Below, piece by piece: positions 1 through 7,431 of a DNA stretch of 39,959 bases. Positions within the stretch are counted from its first letter, which is position 1. Every line of letters begins with the position of its first letter. The notes under the pieces are model-generated. The model worked only from the letters and a program-made list of their open reading frames with translations. It was not told where the DNA came from and searched no databases. The DNA lies in NCBI GenBank assembly GCA_947085815.1, contig CAMTXU010000005.1, forward strand, positions 1 to 39,959. Reading direction: 5' to 3'. The translations under genes and the position numbers were made by a program. Origin of the DNA: Fen-1258 sp947085815. Lineage in GTDB: Bacteria; Bacteroidota; Ignavibacteria; Ignavibacteriales; Melioribacteraceae.

Positions 1-59
1 AATCCTTCGTTGGCTGCTTGGGTAAATAAATCAATATTATTAATCTTGTTGGTTCGCAT
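1..59 (-). CDS. Possible 5' end of a gene leaving the window
   Basis: A minus-strand ATG at 59-57 opens a frame that stays open to the window edge (about 19 codons, beginning MRTNKINNID). Upstream there is only a weak purine-rich stretch and no clear ribosome binding site. I do not recognise the peptide. The gap to the cytochrome gene would leave room for divergent promoters. It could be chance in AT-rich DNA. Confidence 0.2.
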   Translation of the reverse strand, partial: MRTNKINNIDLFTQAANEG

Positions 60-162
60 CTTTTTCTCTGGTTTCTTTACCTTCTTACAACGCTATTCAT
101 CAAAAAGTTTTTAAATTCTGAATAATTTTTCAGAGGTTTCATCTAATTAATGGAGGAATAAT

Positions 163-2337
163 ATGTTCCGTAAATTTACTAATGCATTTCTTTTTTTTCT
201 TCTTATCCCGATCCTACTTGCTTCATCACTATGGGCTCAGACAACTACTGTAAGCCTTTCAATGGATGTTATTGGTGTGTCACCAAGAGATGTAGCAAAA
301 TCAACAACTGACATTTATACCTTTGCTTCAACAGGATTAAAAAATGTTGGTATCGGTTCAATAATGTATTTCAAAGCCACAATCACCGGTCAAAAATTTG
401 TAACCCCCACTTGGACAATTACAAGAAGACCTTCCGGTTCAGCAACTGCTGTTGGTACAACCAAGCACATAATTGACGAGTACAACCAAGTAGTATTTTT
501 AACTCCTGATAAACTTGGAGCTTATGAAGTAACAATCACCGACGGTTCGTTCACAAAAACCGTTACCTTCAATGCTTCAAAATATTTGGGTTATGAAAAT
601 ACAGTTGTAAACGGCGTTGATACCAAAGTGAGCTGTAATACTTGCCATTCCTCAGTGGTTACAAAATGGAAAGGCACAGCACATGCAACAATGTTCACAA
701 GAGCTATGAATGGAACAGTAAGTAGTAGCTATTCTCAAAGCTGTATCGGTTGCCATACAACCGGTTATGATAATAACCCAACAGCAAAAAATGATGGTTT
801 CGATGATCTTACATTCACATATCCAACAGTACTTGGAACCGGCGGTGCTGACAAATTAGTTGCTGCTTTTCCGGATGCAATGAAAAGAGCTAACATTCAA
901 TGCGAAAGTTGCCATGGACCTGCAGGCAGCCACGTTGGTGTAACATCTGATTCAAGAATGCAAGCAACTTATGATGCTGATGTGTGCGCATATTGCCATG
1001 ATTCCGGCACAAAACATATCTTCCCAGAACAATGGGATGCTTCTCTACATTCAGGAGCTACATCATATCCAACCGGTGCCGGTCGTGAATCATGCGTTAG
1101 ATGCCATACAGCTGCCGGTTTTAGACAATATGTAAACGGTAGCCCAACAACAGATCCATATTTTGATGTTTCTTATTCACCAATTACATGTTCTGGTTGT
1201 CACGATCCTCACAATGCAACAAATAAATATCAGTTAAGAAAGATTACAGCTCAGATAGTTACACCTAACACAGCTGATCCTAAAACTACAATTTATAAAG
1301 ATGCTACCGGTGCAGGTATGGGAACAATGTGTATGAACTGTCATCAATCAAGAGCCGAAGCAAATGCATCATTATTAGCAACATCTATCAGCACCCGTTT
1401 CGGTCCACATTATGGACCACAAGGTGATATTATATCATCAAGCAACATGTTAGCTTTAGGTGGAGTTACCTTATCAACATCAAATCACTTAGGAGTTACG
1501 GTAGATGCATGCGTTAAATGTCATATGGATACTAAAAATGCTGTTAGTGGTACCACTGTTAACCAATTTGGTGGACATTCATTCAGCATGTCTACATTTA
1601 AAAAAGATGCTAATGGAAATTTCCTAATTGGACCAGATCTTAGAAGAATTAAAGATATAGACAACATGGGCGCTTGCCAGGATTGTCATGGTGGAACTTT
1701 CGGGCTGTCGTTCGAAGATGTGAAATTCTTCTGGAACGGCACAGGTGATCATGATAACGACGGTGTTGTTGAAGGATTACAGGATGAAGTTTGGGGTATG
1801 ATTAATAAAGTCATGTCAGAATTAGGAAAGATTCCTGGTAGTACATTTAGCGCAGAATATGGACAGTATGATAAAACAGGAAAATTTATTCCTTTCCCTG
1901 TCCCCAAAACAGCTTGGACAAAAACACAATTGAGCGCTTATTGGAATGCTAACACTGCACACTATGATAAAAGCGGCGGCATTCATAATCCTAAATATGT
2001 AACTTCAGCTCTAAGAGGAGCTATGGCTTCATTAGGTATTAAGACAGCAGTAGAGAATGAAGAAGCGGTTCCAACTTCCTATACTCTTTATCAGAACTAT
2101 CCAAACCCATTTAACCCGACAACAAACATTAAGTTTGCTTTACCAACAAGCGGACATGTTAAGTTAACAATCTACGATGCGGTTGGAAGAGAAGTTACAA
2201 CTTTAGTTAATAATGAATTATCAGCCGGTACACACAAAATCGAGTGGAAAGCTAATGGTATGGCTTCAGGTATCTATCTCTATAGAATCGAAGCCGGAAA
2301 TTTTGTAAAAGTTAACAAGATGTTATTGGTAAAATAA
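163..2337 (+). CDS. Nine-heme c-type cytochrome with type IX secretion sorting domain
   Basis: A 724-aa exported electron-transfer protein. Residues 1-25 form a signal peptide (KFTNAFLFFLLIPILLASS, cleavage after LWA). Residues about 27-150 look like an Ig/PKD-type beta domain. Nine CXXCH heme sites follow, with the first Cys at 158, 194, 247, 275, 311, 343, 390, 450 and 505; the arrangement resembles cytochrome c554-like multiheme proteins. Residues about 640-724 are a type A T9SS C-terminal domain, starting YQNYPNPFNPTT and ending in a GIYLYRIEAG strand and KMLLVK. The known route for such a protein would be Sec export, heme attachment in the periplasm, then T9SS passage to the cell surface or medium. 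The start is set by GGAGG at 152-156. A terminator follows, so it is probably transcribed alone. The role (extracellular electron transfer or a surface redox enzyme) is inferred. Confidence 0.93.
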   Translation: MFRKFTNAFLFFLLIPILLASSLWAQTTTVSLSMDVIGVSPRDVAKSTTDIYTFASTGLKNVGIGSIMYFKATITGQKFVTPTWTITRRPSGSATAVGTTKHIIDEYNQVVFLTPDKLGAYEVTITDGSFTKTVTFNASKYLGYENTVVNGVDTKVSCNTCHSSVVTKWKGTAHATMFTRAMNGTVSSSYSQSCIGCHTTGYDNNPTAKNDGFDDLTFTYPTVLGTGGADKLVAAFPDAMKRANIQCESCHGPAGSHVGVTSDSRMQATYDADVCAYCHDSGTKHIFPEQWDASLHSGATSYPTGAGRESCVRCHTAAGFRQYVNGSPTTDPYFDVSYSPITCSGCHDPHNATNKYQLRKITAQIVTPNTADPKTTIYKDATGAGMGTMCMNCHQSRAEANASLLATSISTRFGPHYGPQGDIISSSNMLALGGVTLSTSNHLGVTVDACVKCHMDTKNAVSGTTVNQFGGHSFSMSTFKKDANGNFLIGPDLRRIKDIDNMGACQDCHGGTFGLSFEDVKFFWNGTGDHDNDGVVEGLQDEVWGMINKVMSELGKIPGSTFSAEYGQYDKTGKFIPFPVPKTAWTKTQLSAYWNANTAHYDKSGGIHNPKYVTSALRGAMASLGIKTAVENEEAVPTSYTLYQNYPNPFNPTTNIKFALPTSGHVKLTIYDAVGREVTTLVNNELSAGTHKIEWKANGMASGIYLYRIEAGNFVKVNKMLLVK

Positions 2338-2361
2338 TTTAATCCAGATTATTTTAATGAA

Positions 2362-2390
2362 GAACCCTCGACTTAGTCGGGGGTTTTTTA
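2362..2390 (+). terminator. Intrinsic terminator after the cytochrome gene
   Basis: An 8-bp stem (CCCTCGAC at 2365-2372 with GTCGGGGG at 2376-2383, one G-T pair) has a 3-base loop and is followed by six T residues (2384-2389). It lies 25 bases after the cytochrome stop codon. Confidence 0.9.
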
Positions 2391-2424
2391 TTTTAAACGT
2401 ACAAAACCCAATTTCATTTTTTGG

Positions 2425-2432
2425 TATATTTG
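2425..2432 (+). promoter_or_regulatory. Possible Bacteroidetes-type -7 box for aspA-hydF
   Basis: TATATTTG fits the TAnnTTTG -7 element used by the primary sigma factor of Bacteroidetes-like bacteria. It lies 26 bases before the aspA GTG start and after the preceding terminator. I see no clear -33 TTTG at the expected distance, so this is tentative. Confidence 0.35.
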
Positions 2433-2457
2433 TTTGTGAAATAAAGTTGAGTTAATT

Positions 2458-3867
2458 GTGAGAATAGAAAAAGATTCATTAGGCGAATTAGCTATTCCGG
2501 ATGAGGCAATTTATGGAGTACATTCATTAAGAAGTCTCAACAATTTTCCCAAGTCCGGCGAACGAATCAATCCATATTTGATCAAAGCATTTTTCCAGGT
2601 TAAACTTGCAGCAGCAGAAACAAATTACAAATGCGGTTTACTTTTCAAAGAGAAATTTGATGCGATAGAAGAAGCCATTCGTGAGCTTATCATTGAAACG
2701 GATGAATTCATTAAGGGAAATTTTGATTCGATCTATGAAAAAATTATAGTCGATCCCTATCAGGGCGGCGCGGGCACATCATTAAACATGAATGTAAATG
2801 AAGTAATCGCAAACACCGCGTTAAAGATACTTGGCAAAGAGTATGGTGAATACTTTACAATCAATCCTCTTGACGATGTAAATCTGAGCCAATCTACGAA
2901 TGATACTTTTCCTACGGCGTTGAGAATTGCATCTATATTACTATTACGCGAGCTTGCCGATTCCTTCGCGCGTTTGCAAAATGCGTTTCAAAAAAAGGAA
3001 GAAGAGTTTAAAAGTATACTAAAACTTGGGAGAACTCAGTTTCAGGATGCAGTACCAATTACATTGGGGCAGGAATTTGGGGCATATGCTCAAGCAATTG
3101 CCCGCGACAGATGGCGGTTGTACAACGCCGAGGAGCGCCTGCGCTCGGTAAATCTCGGCGGCACCGCTGTTGGGAATTCAATCTCTGCTACTAAAGAATA
3201 TGTTCTAAACGTTAACAGCATTCTTAAAAAAATTACTAAGCTCCCGATCGCAAAGGGTGAGGATCTAATTGATGCGACACAAAACTTGGATGTCTTCGTT
3301 GAAGTACACGGACTGGTTAAAGCTGGCGCCACATCAATAATAAAGATTAGCAATGATTTAAGATTTATGTCCAGCGGTCCCAATGGTGGAATTGGCGAAA
3401 TCAATATTCCTCCAAAACAATCCGGCTCGAGCATCATGCCCGGAAAAGTGAACCCCGTAATTTTTGAAAACGCGATTCAAATTGCGGAGCTTGTAAAAGG
3501 AAACGATGTAGTTATCTCTAATCTTGTCTCGGCTGGAAATCTTGAATTGAACGCATTCGCTCCCATGATTGCCCATACATTTCTCAAGTCACTTATCATG
3601 CTGCGAGATTCGAATATTAATTTAGCCGAGAATTGTATTGAAGGCATTACTGCTAATGTAGAACATTGCAAATTAAATTTGCTCAATTCCTCGGCTATTG
3701 CCGCATCGCTAATAACCACATTTGGGTACGATACAATTCAAGAATTAGTAAAGTACTCTTATGATAATAAAATTCCTTTCGTTAAAGCGCTTATGAAAAG
3801 TAAACTTCTTGACGAGAAAGAACTCTTCAATATTATATCAACAGATTTAGGAATTAATATTGAGTAA
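2458..3867 (+). CDS. aspA: Aspartate ammonia-lyase (aspartase)
   Basis: A 469-aa member of the aspartase/fumarase superfamily, which converts L-aspartate to fumarate plus ammonia. The N-terminus (EKDSLGELAIPDEAIYGVHS) is of the aspartase type rather than class II fumarase. The substrate loop STNDTFPT is at 146-153, and the family signature GSSIMPGKVNP is at 323-333; S324 corresponds to the catalytic base serine. GAGTSLNMNVNEVIANTAL is the conserved N-terminal helix region. Length is normal. The start is GTG, and there is no strong ribosome binding site. The stop codon overlaps the start of hydF by 8 bases, so the two are very likely co-transcribed and translationally coupled. Aspartase genes beside hydrogenase maturation genes occur in other anaerobes, which suggests a role in supplying ammonia for the H-cluster in addition to aspartate catabolism. 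Confidence 0.93.
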   Translation: MRIEKDSLGELAIPDEAIYGVHSLRSLNNFPKSGERINPYLIKAFFQVKLAAAETNYKCGLLFKEKFDAIEEAIRELIIETDEFIKGNFDSIYEKIIVDPYQGGAGTSLNMNVNEVIANTALKILGKEYGEYFTINPLDDVNLSQSTNDTFPTALRIASILLLRELADSFARLQNAFQKKEEEFKSILKLGRTQFQDAVPITLGQEFGAYAQAIARDRWRLYNAEERLRSVNLGGTAVGNSISATKEYVLNVNSILKKITKLPIAKGEDLIDATQNLDVFVEVHGLVKAGATSIIKISNDLRFMSSGPNGGIGEINIPPKQSGSSIMPGKVNPVIFENAIQIAELVKGNDVVISNLVSAGNLELNAFAPMIAHTFLKSLIMLRDSNINLAENCIEGITANVEHCKLNLLNSSAIAASLITTFGYDTIQELVKYSYDNKIPFVKALMKSKLLDEKELFNIISTDLGINIE

Positions 3868-5095
3868 AGTTGCCCAATCCGAAAGGATTCATATTGCATT
3901 TGTAGGAAGAAGAAATACAGGTAAATCTTCTTTAGTCAATAAATTTATCGGTCAAGATTTAGTGATCGTGAGTGAAACTCCCGGAACTACAACCGACCCG
4001 GTGAAAAAAGCTATGGAGCTTTTACCGTTTGGTCCGGTTGTCCTAATCGATACAGCCGGCATCGATGATGTTGGTGAACTCGGCGAAAAAAGAATTGGCA
4101 AAACTGTAAAGATAATTTCTGAAGCCGATTTTGCGTTACTTGTATTGGAATCTCAAGAAAAACTTTCCGTTCAGGAAAAAAATCTTATTGAACATTTACA
4201 AAAATTAGAACTCCCCTTCTTAGCAGTTATTAACAAATCGGAACTCGGTATCAATTATGATTTAATTGAAGAACTGAATTCTTTCCGCATTAATCATACT
4301 TCGGTTTCTTGCTTAACTAATGAAGGGATTTTTAGTCTTAAAGAAAAAGTATCAAAATTACTTCCCCCGGATGAAGAGCAGACTCTTGTGGGCGATCTGA
4401 TTAAACAGCATGATGTTATTGTACTTGTTGTTCCCATAGATCTTGGCGCACCTAAAGGAAGACTGATTCTGCCTCAGGTGCAGACTATTCGAGAAGCGTT
4501 AGATGAAGATGCCATTGTTGTGGTTGTAAAGGATAAAGAATTACGCGCGGCATTGGCTAAGTTAACTCACCCGCCAAAATTAGTTGTGACGGACAGTCAG
4601 GCAATAATGAGAGTTGATGCAGATGTACCCGACGAAATTCCCCTCACAACTTTTTCAATAATGATGGCGCGTTATAAGGGTGATTTACCGGAGTATGTCC
4701 GAGGATTGAAACGCATTGAAGAATTGCAAAACGGCGATAAGGTTTTAGTAGCCGAAGCATGTTCTCATCATGCGCAAGAGGATGACATTGGAAAAGTAAA
4801 AATCCCCCGCTGGCTGCGACTTCACACAAAAAAGAACTTAGAAATTGATATTGTGAACGGACATGATTACCCTGAAAATCTTTCGGATTATAAGTTGATT
4901 ATACATTGCGGGGGATGCATGTTAACTCGCAGAGCAATGCAAGTTAGAATTAAGCAGGCAAAACTGGTTGGAGTACCAATTGTAAACTACGGAGTTGCTA
5001 TATCTTATATGCACGGTGCAATTCCCCGTGCGATAATGCCTTTCAGTGAGGCTATAGCAGCATGGGAAGGAATTAATCGTAGCGCAGATTCGTAA
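3860..5095 (+). CDS. hydF: [FeFe]-hydrogenase maturation GTPase HydF
   Basis: A 411-aa scaffold protein that carries the 2Fe precursor of the H-cluster and delivers it to apo-HydA. It has an N-terminal TrmE-like GTPase domain with the P-loop GRRNTGKS at 16-23 and DTAG at 64-67, then a dimerisation region, then a C-terminal Fe-S domain with the HydF ligand pattern CxH (C301, H303) ... HCxxC (H349, C350, C353); the 45-residue spacing is typical. The TTG start lies inside the end of aspA (8-base overlap). hydE, hydG and the hydrogenase itself are not in this window, so the maturation set is dispersed. The gene ends in a pair of hairpins that separate it from the convergent rluD. Confidence 0.96.
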   Translation: MSKVAQSERIHIAFVGRRNTGKSSLVNKFIGQDLVIVSETPGTTTDPVKKAMELLPFGPVVLIDTAGIDDVGELGEKRIGKTVKIISEADFALLVLESQEKLSVQEKNLIEHLQKLELPFLAVINKSELGINYDLIEELNSFRINHTSVSCLTNEGIFSLKEKVSKLLPPDEEQTLVGDLIKQHDVIVLVVPIDLGAPKGRLILPQVQTIREALDEDAIVVVVKDKELRAALAKLTHPPKLVVTDSQAIMRVDADVPDEIPLTTFSIMMARYKGDLPEYVRGLKRIEELQNGDKVLVAEACSHHAQEDDIGKVKIPRWLRLHTKKNLEIDIVNGHDYPENLSDYKLIIHCGGCMLTRRAMQVRIKQAKLVGVPIVNYGVAISYMHGAIPRAIMPFSEAIAAWEGINRSADS

Positions 5096-5124
5096 TCTGC
5101 GCCGCACAGAATACGATTCTGTGC
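5082..5124. repeat. Tandem palindromes between hydF and rluD
   Basis: Two perfect 9-bp hairpins stand side by side: GCGCAGATT (5082-5090) with AATCTGCGC (5094-5102), and GCACAGAAT (5104-5112) with ATTCTGTGC (5116-5124), each with a 3-base loop. The first arm starts inside the last codons of hydF and the second ends on the last base of rluD. The outer GTAG...CTAC edges recall REP-type elements. They may also act as a bidirectional terminator, but neither side has a clear T-tract. Confidence 0.75.
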
Positions 5125-6107
5125 TACAAGCGTAATTTTTTTAAAAGTATTTCGAAATCTTGCGGCACTTCTGAGTCCAAAAAAATCTTTTCTTTTGTGT
5201 GAGGGTGGATAAAACCAAGTGTCTTGGCGTGTAGCGCCTGGCGTTGCATAATTTCCAATAAATTATCTACTCGTGCTTTCATTTTTGGAAGTGCCGATCC
5301 ATAAACAATCGCTCTTCCACCGTAAGTAGGATCTCCAAATATTGGGTGTTTAATGTGAGACATATGAACACGTATCTGATGTGTGCGCCCGGTTTTTAAT
5401 TTTAGTTTTAGAAGAGATGCAAACTCAAACTCTTCAATAACCTCATAGGATGTATGTGCATGCCTTCCTTCAGTTTCACTTACCGTAAATATTTTTCTGT
5501 CTCTTGTAGAACGTGCAATATTTCCAACCACCTCGCCTTTCCTCTGTTTGAATATTCCCCAGCAGACTGCCCAGTATTCGCGATCGATTGTGCGATCATA
5601 AAATTGTTTTGCAAGTTTTGCGTGAGTCCATTCATCTTTGGCAACAATCAATAATCCGCTGGTTTCTTTATCAATACGGTGAACTATCCCCGGTCTTCCC
5701 GGCTCACCGCTCGAACTAAGTTTGCTTGTATGATGCATCAGCGCGTTGACTAGTGTTCCGGTATAATTGCCGAATGAGGGATGAGCAACCATACCCGCCG
5801 CTTTGTTAACAACCAATAAAAATTCATCCTCGTAAACAATATCGAGTGGAATGTTTTCGGCTTCGGTCTCTTCCGGGCGGGGTAAAGTCGGAATTGTTAT
5901 ATCTATAATATCATTGGGGCAAATAATATAATTCGGTTTTACAATCTTACCGTTTACTGTAACGCAGTTTGCTTTAATAAATTTTTGAATTCGGGAGCGT
6001 GTGGCGTTTTCGACTGAGTTAGCAAGAAAAATATCTATCCGTTCTTTTTTCTTTCCCTCAGAAACTTCAACTCTTATTTTCTTCTCTGTTACTATCTTTG
6101 CCATCAT
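5124..6107 (-). CDS. rluD: Large-subunit rRNA pseudouridine synthase, RluD family
   Basis: A 327-aa RNA-modifying enzyme that isomerises uridine to pseudouridine in rRNA. An S4 RNA-binding domain lies at about residues 22-70. The catalytic domain follows, with the RluA/RluD motif HRIDKETSG at 143-151; D146 is the catalytic aspartate. LKTGRTHQIRVHMSHI is the conserved C-terminal motif. Length fits the family. The start (two ATG codons at 6107 and 6104) lies inside the last 41 bases of lspA; there is no internal Met before the S4 domain, so an overlapping start is most likely. The lspA-rluD order is common in bacteria. Exact target positions cannot be told from sequence. Confidence 0.93.
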   Translation of the reverse strand: MMAKIVTEKKIRVEVSEGKKKERIDIFLANSVENATRSRIQKFIKANCVTVNGKIVKPNYIICPNDIIDITIPTLPRPEETEAENIPLDIVYEDEFLLVVNKAAGMVAHPSFGNYTGTLVNALMHHTSKLSSSGEPGRPGIVHRIDKETSGLLIVAKDEWTHAKLAKQFYDRTIDREYWAVCWGIFKQRKGEVVGNIARSTRDRKIFTVSETEGRHAHTSYEVIEEFEFASLLKLKLKTGRTHQIRVHMSHIKHPIFGDPTYGGRAIVYGSALPKMKARVDNLLEIMQRQALHAKTLGFIHPHTKEKIFLDSEVPQDFEILLKKLRL

Positions 6108-6759
6108 CGCCCAAAGAAGAATTAAGAGTTATCGATTCGCTAACTTCTGTATTTTCTGTTTCGTTTAATTCAACGGGATTTTCAGAAACCGTTGGCGGTT
6201 CACTTGTTTCGACTTTCTCTTCTGAAGGGGATTTATGAAAGATGAGCAACAATACTACACCAACTGTTACAGAAGCATCGGCAATATTAAAAATTGGCCA
6301 CCGATCATATGTCCTGCCCAGAATTGTAAAATCGAAAAAATCTACGTTAAAAAAATCTACCACATGCCCGTAGAAAATTCTTTCGTAACCGTAAATTACA
6401 CCGTAAAAAGTTCTATCGATTAAATTTCCGATAGCGCCGCCAAGTATGAATGCAAGCGCGAGCCTAACAATTAATTTCTGATCTCGAGATTTCCATAGGT
6501 AATAGAAAATTCCAATGCCTGCCAAAAGTGTGAAGATTGACAATAATAATTTAGAAGTTTCATTAACATCAATCCCAAAGGCAATCCCAGGATTTTCGAC
6601 AAATGTTAGTTTGAAAAAATCTCCTAAAATATTTTTACTCTGCCCGTAATTCATCCCATCAATTTTCAGATTAAGGAGAGGAATGGTTCCCCCTTTCACT
6701 AATAATTTTGTAATTTGATCGGTAATTACAATGAACAGCGTCGCGAATAAAACTCTCAA
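6067..6759 (-). CDS. lspA: Lipoprotein signal peptidase (signal peptidase II)
   Basis: A 230-aa inner-membrane aspartyl protease that removes signal peptides from prolipoproteins after lipid attachment. The two catalytic aspartates are visible in GNLIDR (D115) and FNIAD (D161). Four hydrophobic segments are seen (about 2-20, 70-88, 98-115, 158-175). A loop insertion at about 118-152 is longer than in E. coli. An unusual acidic, Ser/Thr/Glu-rich tail of about 55 residues (176-230) follows the last membrane segment; its final 13 codons overlap the start of rluD in another frame. The tail is probably cytoplasmic and may exist only because the stop codon was lost towards rluD. The gene follows the DksA-like gene by 34 bases on the same strand. 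Confidence 0.93.
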   Translation of the reverse strand: MRVLFATLFIVITDQITKLLVKGGTIPLLNLKIDGMNYGQSKNILGDFFKLTFVENPGIAFGIDVNETSKLLLSIFTLLAGIGIFYYLWKSRDQKLIVRLALAFILGGAIGNLIDRTFYGVIYGYERIFYGHVVDFFNVDFFDFTILGRTYDRWPIFNIADASVTVGVVLLLIFHKSPSEEKVETSEPPTVSENPVELNETENTEVSESITLNSSLGDDGKDSNREENKS

Positions 6760-6793
6760 AATATTTCTCTCTAATCTGAAAAAGAATTAATAA

Positions 6794-7411
6794 TTATTTC
6801 ATTTTTTGTTTTACTTGCAAACAATGCTGAGTATGAGGCACAGCGGCAAGGCGGTCTTTAGGGACCAGCGGACAAGTTGGACACAAGTTCTGCGGTTCAT
6901 CAATACATTCTATGCAAATTCCATAAGTCCCATTGTCTATACGTTGAAGAGCATCATCAAGATAACCTAAAAATTTATTTTCGCGCTGAGCCCATAAATA
7001 CAATTTTTCTCTTTCCATTGCATCTGTGCCCTGCTCTGCCATATGAAGTGAGTAAGGAGAACTCTCATTTACATATTGACCGGTAGTTGGATCCATCATC
7101 TGATCTTTCAGACTTTGGAGTTGCTCGATAATTTCGGTCCTCTTATCAAAAATTATTTTCTTGAACTCTTCTAATTCTTTTTTAGAATAACCTTGAATTT
7201 TTTTTACTTTTTTGGTTGGAGAGACCACTTCAACATGTTTCCTGGATTTTAATATTTTCTTTTCCTTCACACTTTTTTTAGGGGCAATTTTCACTTTCGT
7301 TTTAACAACCTTTGTTTTAACTGCTTTTTTGGGTTTACTCATTACCTTTTTAACCGGTTTGCTCTTGGCAGTGGTTTTCTTCACAGTTTTTTTAATAATT
7401 TTTTTAGCCAT
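6794..7411 (-). CDS. DksA/TraR-type zinc-finger protein with lysine-rich N-terminal tail
   Basis: A 205-aa protein. Residues 1-72 are a Lys/Pro/Thr/Val-rich, histone H1-like tail. Residues about 75-160 form the coiled-coil part of the DksA/TraR family, ending in ALQRIDNGTYGIC. The zinc finger is unusual: C166xxC169, C177xxC180, then a single C197. Aligned with the usual CxxCGxxIPxxRLxAxPxxxxCxxC pattern, C177/C180/C197 take the first three positions, the fourth Cys is replaced (V200), and C166/C169 look extra. Family members bind RNA polymerase and modulate initiation, but many short ones have unknown targets. The basic tail suggests nucleic-acid binding. The start lies 20 bases after the ileS stop codon, whose product ends in a similar lysine-rich tail. 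Confidence 0.85.
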   Translation of the reverse strand: MAKKIIKKTVKKTTAKSKPVKKVMSKPKKAVKTKVVKTKVKIAPKKSVKEKKILKSRKHVEVVSPTKKVKKIQGYSKKELEEFKKIIFDKRTEIIEQLQSLKDQMMDPTTGQYVNESSPYSLHMAEQGTDAMEREKLYLWAQRENKFLGYLDDALQRIDNGTYGICIECIDEPQNLCPTCPLVPKDRLAAVPHTQHCLQVKQKMK

Positions 7412-7431
7412 TGGTGCCTCCGTTATCAGAT

